Below are positions 27,904 to 37,148 of a stretch of 64,000 bases of DNA, one piece after another. The DNA is from Falsiroseomonas sp041690465. GTDB lineage: Bacteria; Pseudomonadota; Alphaproteobacteria; Acetobacterales; Acetobacteraceae. The stretch's first letter is position 1. Each line of letters starts with the position of its first letter. A program made the translations under genes and the position numbers. The notes beneath the pieces are model-generated. The model was not told where the DNA came from and did no database searches. It saw only the letters and a list, made by a program, of their open reading frames with translations. Location: assembly GCF_041690465.1 (NCBI RefSeq), contig NZ_JAWLHG010000001.1, positions 310,001-374,000 of the forward strand, read 5' to 3'.

Positions 27904-28614
27904 ATGCGGCAAGTCGTGCTCGACACCGAGACCACCGGCCTCGACCCCGCCTCCGGCGACCGGGTGATCGAGGTGGCAGCGATCGAGCTGTTCAACTTCG
28001 TCCCCACCGGCGGCACCTTCCACAAGGTCATCGACCCCGAGCGCGACATCCCGGAGGAAGCCACCCGCGTGCACGGCTTCACCGCCGAGATGCTGCGCGG
28101 CAAGCCGCTCTTCGCCGACATCGCCGAGGAGTTGCTGGCCTTCCTCGGCGAGTCCGAGATCGTCGCCCACAACGCGCCCTTCGATTTCGGCTTCCTGGAT
28201 GCGGAGTTCGTCCGCTGCGGCCGGCCGAAGCTGGACCGCGCCCGCATGGTGGACAGCCTCGACATCGCCAAGCGCCGCTATCCCGGCCTGCCCAACAGCC
28301 TGGACGCGCTGTGCCGGCGCCTGGCCGTCGATAACTCCATGCGCACCAGCCACAACGCGCTGCTGGACGTGAAGCTGCTGGCGGAGGTGTTCCTCCAGCT
28401 GATGGGCGGCAAGCAGCCGGGCCTGGACCTGGCCGCCTCCGTCCGACGCAGCGGCCCGGCGCTGACGGCCGAGGAAGCACCCATCGCCCGCACCCCGCGC
28501 CCGATCATCCCCTCCGAGGCCGAGCTTGCCGCCCATGCCGCGTTCGTGGCGAAGAAGCTGAAGGACGCGCTCTGGCTGCAGCCGCCCTTCGCGCCGCCGG
28601 CCGATCCGGCCTGA
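27904..28614 (+). CDS. dnaQ: DNA polymerase III epsilon subunit (proofreading exonuclease)
   Basis: A 236-residue DEDDh exonuclease. Motif I is 'VLDTETTGLD' (Asp7, Glu9), motif II lies in 'IVAHNAPFDFGFL', and motif III is 'HNALLDVKLLAEV' with the conserved His and Asp. It corrects misincorporations in the replicative polymerase. The C-terminal residues (about 185-236) form the flexible polymerase-binding tail, proline and alanine rich here. It abuts coaE. Confidence 0.95.
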   Translation: MRQVVLDTETTGLDPASGDRVIEVAAIELFNFVPTGGTFHKVIDPERDIPEEATRVHGFTAEMLRGKPLFADIAEELLAFLGESEIVAHNAPFDFGFLDAEFVRCGRPKLDRARMVDSLDIAKRRYPGLPNSLDALCRRLAVDNSMRTSHNALLDVKLLAEVFLQLMGGKQPGLDLAASVRRSGPALTAEEAPIARTPRPIIPSEAELAAHAAFVAKKLKDALWLQPPFAPPADPA

Positions 28615-28657
28615 TTCCGCCCTCGCCGAAACCGCGCAGAAGCCCTAACTGAGAGAC

Positions 28658-29440
28658 ATGCTTCAGCCCCGCCCCACCGGGACGCCCCGCGTCGCGCTGT
28701 TCGTCACCTGCCTGGTGGACCTCTACCGGCCGACCGTCGGCTTCGCGGCGATCAAGCTGCTGGAAGCCGCCGGCTGCCAGGTCGTGGTGCCCGAGGCCCA
28801 GACCTGCTGCGGCCAGCCCGGCTACAACAGCGGCGACCGCGCCACCGCGAAGGATCTGGCGCGCAGCGTCATCGATGCCTTCCTGCCCTATGACCATACC
28901 GTGGTCCCCTCCGGCTCCTGCGGCGGGATGATCGCGCATCACTACCCCGGCCTGTTCGACGACGACCCGCAGTACCGCGGCAAGGCCGAGGCGCTGGCGG
29001 CGAAGACGCATGAGCTCGTCTCCTTCCTCACCGACGTGCTCGGCGTGGAGGCGGTGAAGGCGCGGCATGACGGGGTGGTCACCTACCACGATTCCTGCGC
29101 CGGCCTGCGCGAGCTCGGCATCAAGGCGCAGCCGCGCAGTCTGCTCGGCAGCGTGGACGGGCTGGTGCTGAAGGAGCTGCCGGATGCCGAGATCTGCTGC
29201 GGCTTCGGCGGCACCTTCTGCGTGAAATACCCCGACATCTCGACGCGCATGGTGGACGACAAGGCGAAGGACGTGGTCGCGACGGGCGCGGAGACGCTGC
29301 TGGCCGGCGATCTCGGCTGCCTGCTCAACATGGCCGGCCGCCTGAAGCGGGAGGGTGCGGCGGTGAAGGTGCGCCATGTCGCCGAGGTGCTGGCCGACAT
29401 GACGCATGACGCTGCGCCGATCGGCGAGAGCAAGGTGTAA
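28658..29440 (+). CDS. lutA: LutA, lactate utilisation iron-sulphur oxidoreductase subunit
   Basis: A 260-residue protein with two CCG-type cysteine-rich domains that bind iron-sulphur centres: 'VTCLVDLYRP' and 'TCCGQPGYNSG' in the first half, 'SCGGMI' and 'YHDSCAGL' next, and 'ICCGFGGTFC' near the end. With LutB and LutC it forms the L-lactate oxidation complex that converts L-lactate to pyruvate. It starts the lutABC run; the gap to lutB is four bases. Confidence 0.93.
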   Translation: MLQPRPTGTPRVALFVTCLVDLYRPTVGFAAIKLLEAAGCQVVVPEAQTCCGQPGYNSGDRATAKDLARSVIDAFLPYDHTVVPSGSCGGMIAHHYPGLFDDDPQYRGKAEALAAKTHELVSFLTDVLGVEAVKARHDGVVTYHDSCAGLRELGIKAQPRSLLGSVDGLVLKELPDAEICCGFGGTFCVKYPDISTRMVDDKAKDVVATGAETLLAGDLGCLLNMAGRLKREGAAVKVRHVAEVLADMTHDAAPIGESKV

Positions 29441-29444
29441 CCCG

Positions 29445-30875
29445 ATGGTCCAGGTCACCTCCCCCGCGTTCAAGGCGAACGCCCACCAGGCGCTGCATGA
29501 TCCCGGCCTGCAGAAGGCGCTCGGCAAGGCCAAGGGCGCCTTCCTGCAGCGCCGCGCGCTCGCCGTGCAGGCGCTGCCCGAGTTCGAGCGGCTGCGCGAG
29601 ATCGGGCGCGACATCAAGAACCACACCCTCGCCCATCTCGACCACTACCTCGAACGCTACGCCGCGAAGGTCGAGCAGGCCGGCGGCAAGGTGCACTGGT
29701 GCAGCACCGCCGAGGATGCCCGCGCCGCCGTGCTGGAGATCTGCCGCAACGCGGGTGCCAGGACCGTCACCAAGGGCAAGTCGATGATCTCCGAGGAGAT
29801 CGGCATCAACGACCACCTGGAAAGCCACGGCATCGCGCCCATCGAGACCGATCTCGGCGAATACATCATCCAGCTGCGGCACGAGCACCCGAGCCACATC
29901 ATCGCGCCGGCCTTCCACCTGAACCGGGAGGATTGGGAGGCCGATTTCCGCCGCGCCCACACCGACCTCGACCCCAACCGCGTCTTCAACGAGCGCCGCG
30001 ACATCCTCGCGGAAGCCCGCACGCGGCTGCGCCAGAAGTTCCTCGCGGCGGATGTCGGCATCACCGGCGCCAACTTCCTGATCGCCGAGACCGGCAGCTC
30101 CGTCATCGTCACCAACGAGGGCAATGGCGACCTGACGCAGACGCTGCCGCGCGTGCACATCGTGCTCGCCAGCATCGAGAAGATGGTGCCGACGCTCGAG
30201 GACTGCACATCCCTTCTCCGCCTGCTGGCGCGCAGCGCGACCGGCCAGGATTTCTCGGTCTATACCACCTTCTCCACCGGCATCCGCCGCCAGGACGACC
30301 TCGACGGGCCGGACGAATACCACGTGGTGCTGCTGGACAATGGCCGCTCCAACATGCTCGGCGGCGAGTTCCAGGAGATGCTGCGCTGCATCCGCTGCGC
30401 CGCCTGCATGAACCACTGCCCGGTCTATGGCGCGGTGGGCGGGCACGCCTATGGCTGGGTCTATCCCGGCCCGATGGGCAGCGTGCTGACGCCCTCGCTG
30501 GTCGGCGTGGAGAAGACCGGGCACCTGCCCAACGCCTCGACCTTCTGCGGCAAGTGCGAGAGCGTCTGCCCGGTGAAGATCCCGCTGCCCAAGCTGATGC
30601 GGCATTGGCGCGAGCGCGAGTTCGAGCGGCACCTGACGCCCGGCACGGTGCGCAGCAACCTCGCGCTCTGGGCCTGGTTCGCGAAGCGGCCGTCGGCGTA
30701 TCGCGCGGCGACGCGCATGGGGATCGGCGCGCTGTCGCTGCTCTCCCGCGGGAAGGGAGCCTTCAAGTGGCTGCCGCTCGCCGGCGGCTGGACGCGAAGC
30801 CGCGACCTGCCGGCGCCCGAGCCCGGCGGCACCTTCATGGCGCGCTACGCCAAGGCCCAGCGGGCCCGGCGCTGA
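29445..30875 (+). CDS. lutB: LutB, lactate utilisation iron-sulphur protein
   Basis: A 476-residue LutB protein. The first 300 residues include the LUD-type region ('TGANFLIAETGSSVIVTNEGNG', core 'ETGSSVIVTNEGNG'), and two 4Fe-4S ferredoxin sites follow: 'CIRCAACMNHCPVY' and 'CGKCESVCPVKIP'. The C-terminal stretch is the LutB-specific extension. Start ATG 29445 is four bases after lutA. Confidence 0.94.
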   Translation: MVQVTSPAFKANAHQALHDPGLQKALGKAKGAFLQRRALAVQALPEFERLREIGRDIKNHTLAHLDHYLERYAAKVEQAGGKVHWCSTAEDARAAVLEICRNAGARTVTKGKSMISEEIGINDHLESHGIAPIETDLGEYIIQLRHEHPSHIIAPAFHLNREDWEADFRRAHTDLDPNRVFNERRDILAEARTRLRQKFLAADVGITGANFLIAETGSSVIVTNEGNGDLTQTLPRVHIVLASIEKMVPTLEDCTSLLRLLARSATGQDFSVYTTFSTGIRRQDDLDGPDEYHVVLLDNGRSNMLGGEFQEMLRCIRCAACMNHCPVYGAVGGHAYGWVYPGPMGSVLTPSLVGVEKTGHLPNASTFCGKCESVCPVKIPLPKLMRHWREREFERHLTPGTVRSNLALWAWFAKRPSAYRAATRMGIGALSLLSRGKGAFKWLPLAGGWTRSRDLPAPEPGGTFMARYAKAQRARR

Positions 30876-30885
30876 GGATGCGACG

Positions 30886-31602
30886 ATGAGCAAGGATGTC
30901 ATCCTCGGCGCCATCCGCCGCAGCCTGAAGCGCGGGTCGCTGCCTGCCGACCAGGCCGCGATGCTCGATGGCCGCATCGCGACCCATCCGCGCCACCTGA
31001 TCCCCGCGCGTTCGCGCCTGCCGCGCGCCGAGCAGATCGCGCTGTTCATCCGCAACGTCGAGAAGGAATTCGGCACGGTCGAGCGCATCCCCGACCTCGC
31101 CGCCGTGCCCGCCGCCATCACGGACTACCTAGCCGCGCAGAACCTGCCGGCGAAGATCGTCATGGCGCCGCATCCCGAGCTGCAAGGCATCGACTGGTCC
31201 GCGCGCCCGCTGCTCGCGCTGGAAGCGCGCCGCGCGCAGGAAGGCGACCAGGTCTCGCTGCAGCACGCCTGGGCGGGCGTGGCGGAGACCGGCACGCTGT
31301 TCTTCCCTTCGGACCCGGCCCGCCCCGCCACGCTCAACCTGCTGCCGGACACCGAGATCGTGCTGCTGCGCGCCTCGGCCATCGTCGGCGCCTATGAGGA
31401 AGCCTGGGACCGGCTGCGCGCCGAGCGGCAGGACCCGATGACCGGTGGGTGGATGCCGCGCAACCTGATGCTGGTCACCGGCCCCAGCCGCTCCGCCGAT
31501 ATCGAGCAGACGCTGGAGCTCGGCGCGCATGGCCCGCGCCGGCTCCACGTGCTGTTGGTCGAGGACGAGCCGGCGCGCGCCGAAGCCGCGCCGGCCGGCT
31601 GA
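30886..31602 (+). CDS. lutC: LutC, lactate utilisation protein C
   Basis: A 238-residue LUD-domain protein, the third component of the LutABC complex. 'HAWAGVAETGTLFFPSDP' and 'LPDTEIVLLRASAIVGAYEEAWDRL' (core 'LRASAIVGAYEEA') are LUD hallmarks shared with LutB, and the tail 'GPSRSADIEQTLELGAHGPR' is the usual LutC ending. It starts ten bases after lutB, with an RBS-like GAGGATG in the gap. No regulator is adjacent. Confidence 0.92.
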   Translation: MSKDVILGAIRRSLKRGSLPADQAAMLDGRIATHPRHLIPARSRLPRAEQIALFIRNVEKEFGTVERIPDLAAVPAAITDYLAAQNLPAKIVMAPHPELQGIDWSARPLLALEARRAQEGDQVSLQHAWAGVAETGTLFFPSDPARPATLNLLPDTEIVLLRASAIVGAYEEAWDRLRAERQDPMTGGWMPRNLMLVTGPSRSADIEQTLELGAHGPRRLHVLLVEDEPARAEAAPAG

Positions 31603-31623
31603 GCGGAGCCCCGACGCATTGCC

Positions 31624-32169
31624 ATGGGCCATTCGCGCCGAAGGGGATTGAGTCGCGCCGACCTGGCGCTGTGGCACGCCTTCACCGCCGATATCGCGCC
31701 GCTGTTCGGCCACACCCCGCCCGAGCCGCCGCCTGCCTCCGACCCCGCGCCGGAGGCGGCCCCGCCGAAGCCGCTGGCGAAGCCGGCCGCGGCCGCGCCG
31801 CAGCGCGCCCTCGCGCCCGAGATCCGCGTCGGCGAGCAGCCCGGCGGCCTCGACCGCCGCCGCTGGCGCGCACTGCGCAAGGGCGACGCGCCGAGCGAGC
31901 GGACGCTGGACCTGCATGGCCGCCGGGTGAACGACGCCCATGTCGCGCTGCGCGCCTTCCTGCATGATGCTGCGCTGGATGGCGTTCGCATGGTGACGGT
32001 CGTCACCGGCAAGGGGCCGCAGCCCGATGGCGGCATCCTCAGGCGCGAGCTGCCGCATTGGCTCAACGCAGCCGATCTCCGCCCGCTGGTGCTGGGTGCC
32101 GCGCATCCGCACCCCACCAACACCGGCGCGGTGAACATCCTGCTGCGCAAGCGGCACCGGGCGAAATGA
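31624..32169 (+). CDS. Smr/MutS2-type domain protein
   Basis: A 181-residue protein with a disordered, proline/alanine-rich N-terminal half and a C-terminal Smr domain. The hallmarks are 'TLDLHGRRVNDAHVALRAFL' (core 'LDLHG') and 'VVTGKGPQPDGGIL' (the TGxG loop). Smr domains act as nucleases on RNA or DNA structures; the stand-alone type is widespread and may help ribosome rescue. It stands 21 bases after lutC, so it may share that transcript, though family context does not link it to lactate. Confidence 0.88.
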   Translation: MGHSRRRGLSRADLALWHAFTADIAPLFGHTPPEPPPASDPAPEAAPPKPLAKPAAAAPQRALAPEIRVGEQPGGLDRRRWRALRKGDAPSERTLDLHGRRVNDAHVALRAFLHDAALDGVRMVTVVTGKGPQPDGGILRRELPHWLNAADLRPLVLGAAHPHPTNTGAVNILLRKRHRAK

Positions 32170-32320
32170 CACTGCCCAGGCCCGGCCGCCAAGGGCGGCC
32201 CGCGCGCAGACCGCCCGCCGGGCCCAGCGGGCGAGTGCGCAGGCGCGCAAGGCAAGGCCGTCGTGCGCAAGCACGCCTCCGGCGTGACGCGGCCGCCCGC
32301 CGCTTGAGGGCACGCGCAAC

Positions 32321-32716
32321 ATGACGCCCTTCGGCGCCCGCCTCCGGCAACTGCGCCGCAGCCGGCGCGTGACGCTGAAGGCGCTCGCGGCGCACCTCCA
32401 GGTCTCCTCCGCCTATCTCTCGGCGCTCGAGCACGGCTATCGCGGCCGCCCCTCGCCGGGGCTGGTGCACCAGGTCAACGAGTTCTTCGGCCTGATCTGG
32501 GACGAGGCGGAGGAGCTGGCCGAGCTGGCCCGCATCTCCCACCCCAAGGTCAGCGTGGACACCGCTGGCCTGACGCCCGAGGCCACCGCGCTCGCCAACC
32601 GCCTCGCCGAGGCGATCCGCCGCCTCAGCCCGCAGACCGTCGCCGCCATGCACGCGCTGCTGGACCGCGAGGCACCAGGCGAGAAGCCGCGCCTGCGCCG
32701 CGCCGCCGGGCGGTAG
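32321..32716 (+). CDS. Helix-turn-helix (XRE family) regulator
   Basis: A 131-residue protein with an N-terminal XRE helix-turn-helix ('FGARLRQLRRSRRVTLKALAAHLQVSSAYLSALE'; the HTH core is 'TLKALAAHLQVSSAYLS') followed by a helical C-terminus of unknown function. It follows the Smr gene on the same strand, the usual neighbour in alphaproteobacteria, with a 151-base gap that holds nothing I can assign. Confidence 0.85.
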   Translation: MTPFGARLRQLRRSRRVTLKALAAHLQVSSAYLSALEHGYRGRPSPGLVHQVNEFFGLIWDEAEELAELARISHPKVSVDTAGLTPEATALANRLAEAIRRLSPQTVAAMHALLDREAPGEKPRLRRAAGR

Positions 32717-32738
32717 CCCCGCCCCGGTCAGGCCCGGT

Positions 32739-32855
32739 TCAGGCCAGCTGCGCGACCAGAACCATCGCCCCGACCACGATCGCGGCAGTGACCAGAGTGG
32801 GTACCAGGAAGCCGCGGCGCAGCTCGCGCCAGGGATCATCCATATGCTCGATCAT
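32739..32855 (-). CDS. Very small single-pass membrane protein, 38 residues
   Basis: The frame reads 'MIEHMDDPWRELRRGFLVPT' then 'LVTAAIVVGAMVLVAQLA'. It has a short polar head and one clear transmembrane segment. A downstream ATG (32843) would give a shorter form. I do not recognise it. It is supported only by composition and position, between an XRE gene (converging) and plsC (divergent). Confidence 0.45.
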   Translation of the reverse strand: MIEHMDDPWRELRRGFLVPTLVTAAIVVGAMVLVAQLA

Positions 32856-32990
32856 GTGCTCGGAAGGCCGGCGGCGGCGACAGGGTTGCCGCGCTCGCCC
32901 GGCCAGGATCGCCGCGGCTCCAGAAGCTTTCATCGGAACGTCGCCGGAGCTTCATTGCGCGGACGCCGAGCGCGAGGTTAATGCCCGTCT

Positions 32991-33941
32991 ATGGAGGCCG
33001 CCGCCCGCTTGACCGTCCAGGATGCCCTGCGCCCGCGCCTCCGGCTGCGGCGCAAGCCGATCAGCTTCTCCGCCTCGGACCCCGACACGGTCTGGGGCGA
33101 TGTGCTGGGCTTCCGCCCGATCGGCGGGCGCGTGCGCGCCATCCGGCGGATCGCGACCATCCTGCTCTGGACGCTGATCGCGGTGCCGATCCAGCTGCTG
33201 CTGGTGGCATTGCCGGGGCGCGCCAACATCACCTTCGCGCGCTTCTACTGGCGCACCCTCGCCTGGCTGATCGGGCTGCGCATCCAGGTGGTGGGGGAGG
33301 CGGCGCGCGGCGGGTCGGTGCTGTTCGTCTCCAACCATTCCTCCTGGCTCGACATCCTGGTGCTCGGCGGCACGCTGGAAGCCGCCTTCGTCGCCAAGCA
33401 GGAAGTGGCCGAGTGGCCGGTGGTTCGCACCATCGCGCGCCTCGGCCGCACCGTTTTCGTCAGCCGCAGCCGCACCCGGACCGCCGGCGAAGCCGGCGCC
33501 ATCCGGGACCGGCTCTCGGCCGGCGACAGCATCATCCTGTTCCCCGAAGGCACCACCAGCGATGGCGGCCGCGTGCTGCCCTTCCGCAGCTCCTTCCTCT
33601 CGGTGGCGGACAAGGCGCGGGTGGTGCAGCCAGTCTCGGTGGTGTTCGACCGCCTCGGCGGCCTGCCGACCTGCCGGCGCGACCGCCCGCTCTTCGCCTG
33701 GTACGGGGACATGGATCTCGGCACCCATGTCTGGCGCCTGGCACGCCGGCCGAGCGCGCGGGCCACGGTGGTGCTGCACGCCCCGCTCGACCCCGCCGCC
33801 TATCCGGACCGCAAGTCGCTGAGCGCCGCCTGTGCGGAGGTGGTGGCCGAAGGCTGCGCCGCGCTGCGGCAGAACCGCCCGCCGGCGCCGCTTCATGCGC
33901 CCCTGGCTTCCCCGGGCGGAACAGCGCCGGTTGCCGCTTGA
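32991..33941 (+). CDS. 1-acyl-sn-glycerol-3-phosphate acyltransferase (PlsC-like)
   Basis: A 316-residue inner-membrane acyltransferase. It has an N-terminal hydrophobic segment ('ATILLWTLIAVPIQLLLVAL'), then 'VSNHSSWLDILVLGG' (motif I, NHxxxxD, catalytic His and Asp) and 'LFPEGTTSDGGRVLPF' (motif III, FPEGT). This family makes phosphatidic acid or acylates lipid A precursors such as ornithine lipids. ATG 32991 is used. The gene is monocistronic, before miaB. Confidence 0.9.
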   Translation: MEAAARLTVQDALRPRLRLRRKPISFSASDPDTVWGDVLGFRPIGGRVRAIRRIATILLWTLIAVPIQLLLVALPGRANITFARFYWRTLAWLIGLRIQVVGEAARGGSVLFVSNHSSWLDILVLGGTLEAAFVAKQEVAEWPVVRTIARLGRTVFVSRSRTRTAGEAGAIRDRLSAGDSIILFPEGTTSDGGRVLPFRSSFLSVADKARVVQPVSVVFDRLGGLPTCRRDRPLFAWYGDMDLGTHVWRLARRPSARATVVLHAPLDPAAYPDRKSLSAACAEVVAEGCAALRQNRPPAPLHAPLASPGGTAPVAA

Positions 33942-34094
33942 CCCGACGCGGCCGGCCAACGCAGGCTGAACTCGTGCGGAACCCAGCCAGGCCGATGCGG
34001 CCCGCCTCCCGCGCTTGACCGGCGCCCGGGCCTTGCGCATCTCCCCGCCTTTCCCCTGCCGGACCGCCGGCGGGGCGGCGGAGTTCTTCCTGCG

Positions 34095-35504
34095 ATGACC
34101 CCTGCGACGACTGGCACCACCACGCCCCGCAAGCGCCTCTTCGTGAAGACCTGGGGCTGCCAGATGAACGTCTATGACAGCGCCCGCATGGCGGATGTGC
34201 TGGCCCCCCTCGGCTATGCCCCGGCCGAGACGGCGGACGGCGCCGACATGGTGATCCTCAACACCTGCCACATCCGCGAGAAGGCCAGCGAGAAGCTGTT
34301 CTCCGAGCTCGGCCGGCTGCGCGAGGCGAAGCGCGCCAGGGAAGCCGAGGGCGGGCGGATGGTGCTGGCCGTCGCCGGCTGCGTCGCCCAGGCCGAAGGG
34401 GCCGAGATCACCGCGCGCGCGCCGCATGTCGACATCGTGCTCGGCCCGCAGAGCTACCACCGCCTGCCGGAGATGGTCGCCCGCATCACGCGCGCGACGG
34501 GCTCCGTCATCGAGACAGACTTCCCCGCCGAGCAGAAATTCGACCACCTGCCGGAGGTCTCGGCGCCGCAGGGCCCCATCGCCTTCCTGACCATCCAGGA
34601 GGGCTGCGACAAGTTCTGCTCCTTCTGCGTGGTCCCCTACACCCGCGGCGCCGAATACTCCCGCCCCGCCGCCGCCGTGCTGGCCGAGGCGAAGCGCCTG
34701 GTCGCGCAGGGGGCGCGGGAGATCGCGCTGCTCGGGCAGAACGTCAACGCGTATCACGGGGAGGGCCCGGACGGTGCCGCCTGGGGCCTCGGCCGGCTGC
34801 TGCGCGCGATGGCGGAGATCGAGGGCCTTGCCCGGCTGCGCTACACCACCAGCCACCCGCGCGACATGGATGACGACCTCATCGCCGCCCATGGCGAGAT
34901 CCCCGCGCTGATGCCCTTCCTGCACCTGCCCGTGCAGTCCGGCTCCGACCGCGTGCTGAAGGCGATGAACCGCGGCCACACCGCCGCCGAGTTCCTGGCG
35001 GTCGTCGAGAAGCTGCGCGCGGCGCGGCCGGACCTCGCGCTCTCCTCCGACTTCATCGCCGGCCATCCCGGCGAGACGCAGGAAGACCACCAGGCCACGC
35101 TGCGGTTGATCGAGCGGGTCGGCTTCGCCCAGGCCTTCTCCTTCAAGTATTCCCCGCGCCCTGGAACGCCTGCCGCCGGCGCCCCACTTCAGGTGCCGGA
35201 GACCGAGAAGGACCGGCGACTGCACGAGATCCAGGCGCTGCTGCGCGACCAGCAGGACATGTTCAACCGTTCACGGCTGGGCATGCGGATGGACGTGCTG
35301 TTCACCGGATCTGGCCGCCATGCCGGCCAGCTCGCCGGGCGCTCCCCCTGGCTGCAGCCGGTCCATGCCGAGGGCGCCGCGGCGCTGGCCGGGCAGGTGC
35401 TGCCCTGCGAGGTCATCGCCATCCACCCCAATTCCCTCGCCGTCCGCATTCTTGCGGCGAGTTCCACCGGAGATCCCCCGAACCAGGAGAAAGCCGCCGC
35501 TTGA
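34095..35504 (+). CDS. miaB: tRNA methylthiotransferase MiaB
   Basis: A 469-residue radical-SAM enzyme that adds 2-methylthio to i6A37 of tRNA. The N-terminal MTTase domain has Cys22, Cys58 and Cys96 for one cluster ('WGCQMN', 'LNTCHIRE', 'VAGCVAQA'), and the radical-SAM cluster is Cys171-Cys175-Cys178 ('GCDKFCSFC'). A TRAM domain ends the protein. It starts the run miaB-phoH-ybeY-corC, in which each gene overlaps the next; this order is widely conserved in alphaproteobacteria and concerns RNA maturation. Confidence 0.97.
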   Translation: MTPATTGTTTPRKRLFVKTWGCQMNVYDSARMADVLAPLGYAPAETADGADMVILNTCHIREKASEKLFSELGRLREAKRAREAEGGRMVLAVAGCVAQAEGAEITARAPHVDIVLGPQSYHRLPEMVARITRATGSVIETDFPAEQKFDHLPEVSAPQGPIAFLTIQEGCDKFCSFCVVPYTRGAEYSRPAAAVLAEAKRLVAQGAREIALLGQNVNAYHGEGPDGAAWGLGRLLRAMAEIEGLARLRYTTSHPRDMDDDLIAAHGEIPALMPFLHLPVQSGSDRVLKAMNRGHTAAEFLAVVEKLRAARPDLALSSDFIAGHPGETQEDHQATLRLIERVGFAQAFSFKYSPRPGTPAAGAPLQVPETEKDRRLHEIQALLRDQQDMFNRSRLGMRMDVLFTGSGRHAGQLAGRSPWLQPVHAEGAAALAGQVLPCEVIAIHPNSLAVRILAASSTGDPPNQEKAAA

Positions 35505-36634
35505 GCACCACCAGCGTTGCGATCCGCCCCGGTGAACCCCGCGCCACCCCGCGCGGAACCGCCACCGAATCCCCTCCCCCCTTGGCCGCCAGCCGCTCCG
35601 TCACGTTGAACTTCGACGACAACCAGCTGCTGCCGCTGCTCTACGGGGAGCATGACCGGAACCTCGCCCGCATCGAGATGCGGCTCGGGGTCAGGCTCGG
35701 CAGCCGGGGCAACCGGCTGACCATCACCGGGTCGCCGGAACGCACCGAGGTGGCGGAGGCGGCGCTCGCGGATCTGTGGCGACGGCTGCAGAAGGGCGAG
35801 AGCGTCGGCGGCGCCGAGGTCGAGGCGGCGATGCGCATGGCCGAAGGCGTGCAGGAGGCCGATCCGCGCCTGCCGCTGCAGGACATCCCGGCGATCCGCA
35901 CCCGCAAGGGTGCCATCGCGCCCCGCAGCCCGGCCCAGGCCGCCTACATGGACATGCTGGCGCGCGCCGAGATGGTGTTCGGCATCGGCCCGGCCGGCAC
36001 CGGCAAGACCTACCTCGCCGTCGCGCAGGGCGTGGCGCTGCTCCAGGCCGGCCGGGTGGACCGCATCGTGCTCTCCCGCCCGGCGGTCGAGGCCGGCGAG
36101 AAGCTCGGCTACCTGCCGGGCGACCTGAAGGAGAAGGTGGACCCCTATCTCCGCCCCCTCTACGACGCGCTGCACGACATGATGCCGGCGGAGCAGGTGA
36201 AGCGGCGGATGGAAGCCGGCGAGATCGAGGTCGCGCCGCTCGCCTTCATGCGCGGCCGGACGCTGGCGCATTGCTACGCCATCCTCGACGAGGCGCAGAA
36301 CACCACCCCGGCGCAGATGAAGATGTTCCTCACCCGCATGGGCGAGGGCAGCCGCATGGTCGTCACCGGCGACCCGACCCAGGTGGACCTGCCGCCGGGC
36401 CAGGGCTCCGGCCTGCATGAGGCGCTGGCGATCCTCGATGGCGTGGATGGCATCGCGGTGGCAAGATTTGCGGAACGCGATGTGGTAAGGCATCCATTGG
36501 TGGCTCGGATCGTCGCGGCATATGGCCGCGCCGATCAGGCTTCCGCGCATGGGCGCGCCGACGCTGCCTCTCCCCGCTCGCGGGAGGGCACGCGGGGGCG
36601 CGCAGGTCTGGAGAGGGATGGAACCGGAAAGTAG
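35501..36634 (+). CDS. PhoH-like ATPase
   Basis: A 377-residue protein with a KH-like N-terminal segment and a PhoH ATPase domain. Walker A is 'GPAGTGKTY' at about 163-171; Walker B is 'AILDEAQNTTP'. It is coupled to miaB by a TTG start overlapping the stop (TTGA); no good ATG or GTG lies nearby. It works with YbeY in rRNA or RNA turnover, which is suggested by the conserved adjacency. The C-terminal 30 residues are low complexity and overlap the ybeY start. Confidence 0.93.
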   Translation: MSTTSVAIRPGEPRATPRGTATESPPPLAASRSVTLNFDDNQLLPLLYGEHDRNLARIEMRLGVRLGSRGNRLTITGSPERTEVAEAALADLWRRLQKGESVGGAEVEAAMRMAEGVQEADPRLPLQDIPAIRTRKGAIAPRSPAQAAYMDMLARAEMVFGIGPAGTGKTYLAVAQGVALLQAGRVDRIVLSRPAVEAGEKLGYLPGDLKEKVDPYLRPLYDALHDMMPAEQVKRRMEAGEIEVAPLAFMRGRTLAHCYAILDEAQNTTPAQMKMFLTRMGEGSRMVVTGDPTQVDLPPGQGSGLHEALAILDGVDGIAVARFAERDVVRHPLVARIVAAYGRADQASAHGRADAASPRSREGTRGRAGLERDGTGK

Positions 36635-37148
36635 ACGGCCCGGCCGGAAGAAGGCCGGGATCCGATCGGGCGGCGGAGAGATCACCGTCGTCCTTGCGTC
36701 ACCAGGATGGCGTTCCGCCGTGCCTCGGCCCGAGGCCTTGGCGCGCCGCGCCGTCGCCGCCGCGCTGGCGGAAGCCGGCGCGCAGGGTGCCATCACGGTG
36801 CTGCTGGCCGACGATGCCGCGGTGAAGCGGCTCAATGGCCGCCACCGCGCCAAGGCCAAGCCGACCAACGTGCTGTCCTTCCCCGCGGGGGCGCCGGGCT
36901 ATCTCGGCGATGTCGCGCTGGCGCTCGGCGTGGTGCGGCGGGAAGCTCGCCAGGCCGGGCGGCGTGCGGCCGACCACCTGGCGCATCTGGTCGCCCATGG
37001 CGCGCTGCACTTGGCGGGCCACGACCACCTCGAAGCCGGCGAGGCGCGCCGGATGGAGCGCGCCGAGGCCCGCGTGATGCGCAAGCTCGGCCGGCCGAAC
37101 CCGTGGAAGGAAGGCCGCCCTGGTGGGCGGATGCGAGGCGCGACATGA
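36618..37148 (+). CDS. ybeY: Endoribonuclease YbeY (16S rRNA maturation)
   Basis: A 176-residue zinc endoribonuclease of 16S rRNA processing. The zinc histidines are His127, His131 and His137 in 'HGALHLAGHDH' (HGxLHLxGxDH signature), and 'KPTNVLSFPA' is the family's second block. ATG 36618 lies within the phoH 3' end (17-base overlap) and has GAGAGG just before it. Its stop overlaps corC (ATGA). The C-terminal arginine-rich tail is normal. Confidence 0.94.
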   Translation: MEPESRRPGRKKAGIRSGGGEITVVLASPGWRSAVPRPEALARRAVAAALAEAGAQGAITVLLADDAAVKRLNGRHRAKAKPTNVLSFPAGAPGYLGDVALALGVVRREARQAGRRAADHLAHLVAHGALHLAGHDHLEAGEARRMERAEARVMRKLGRPNPWKEGRPGGRMRGAT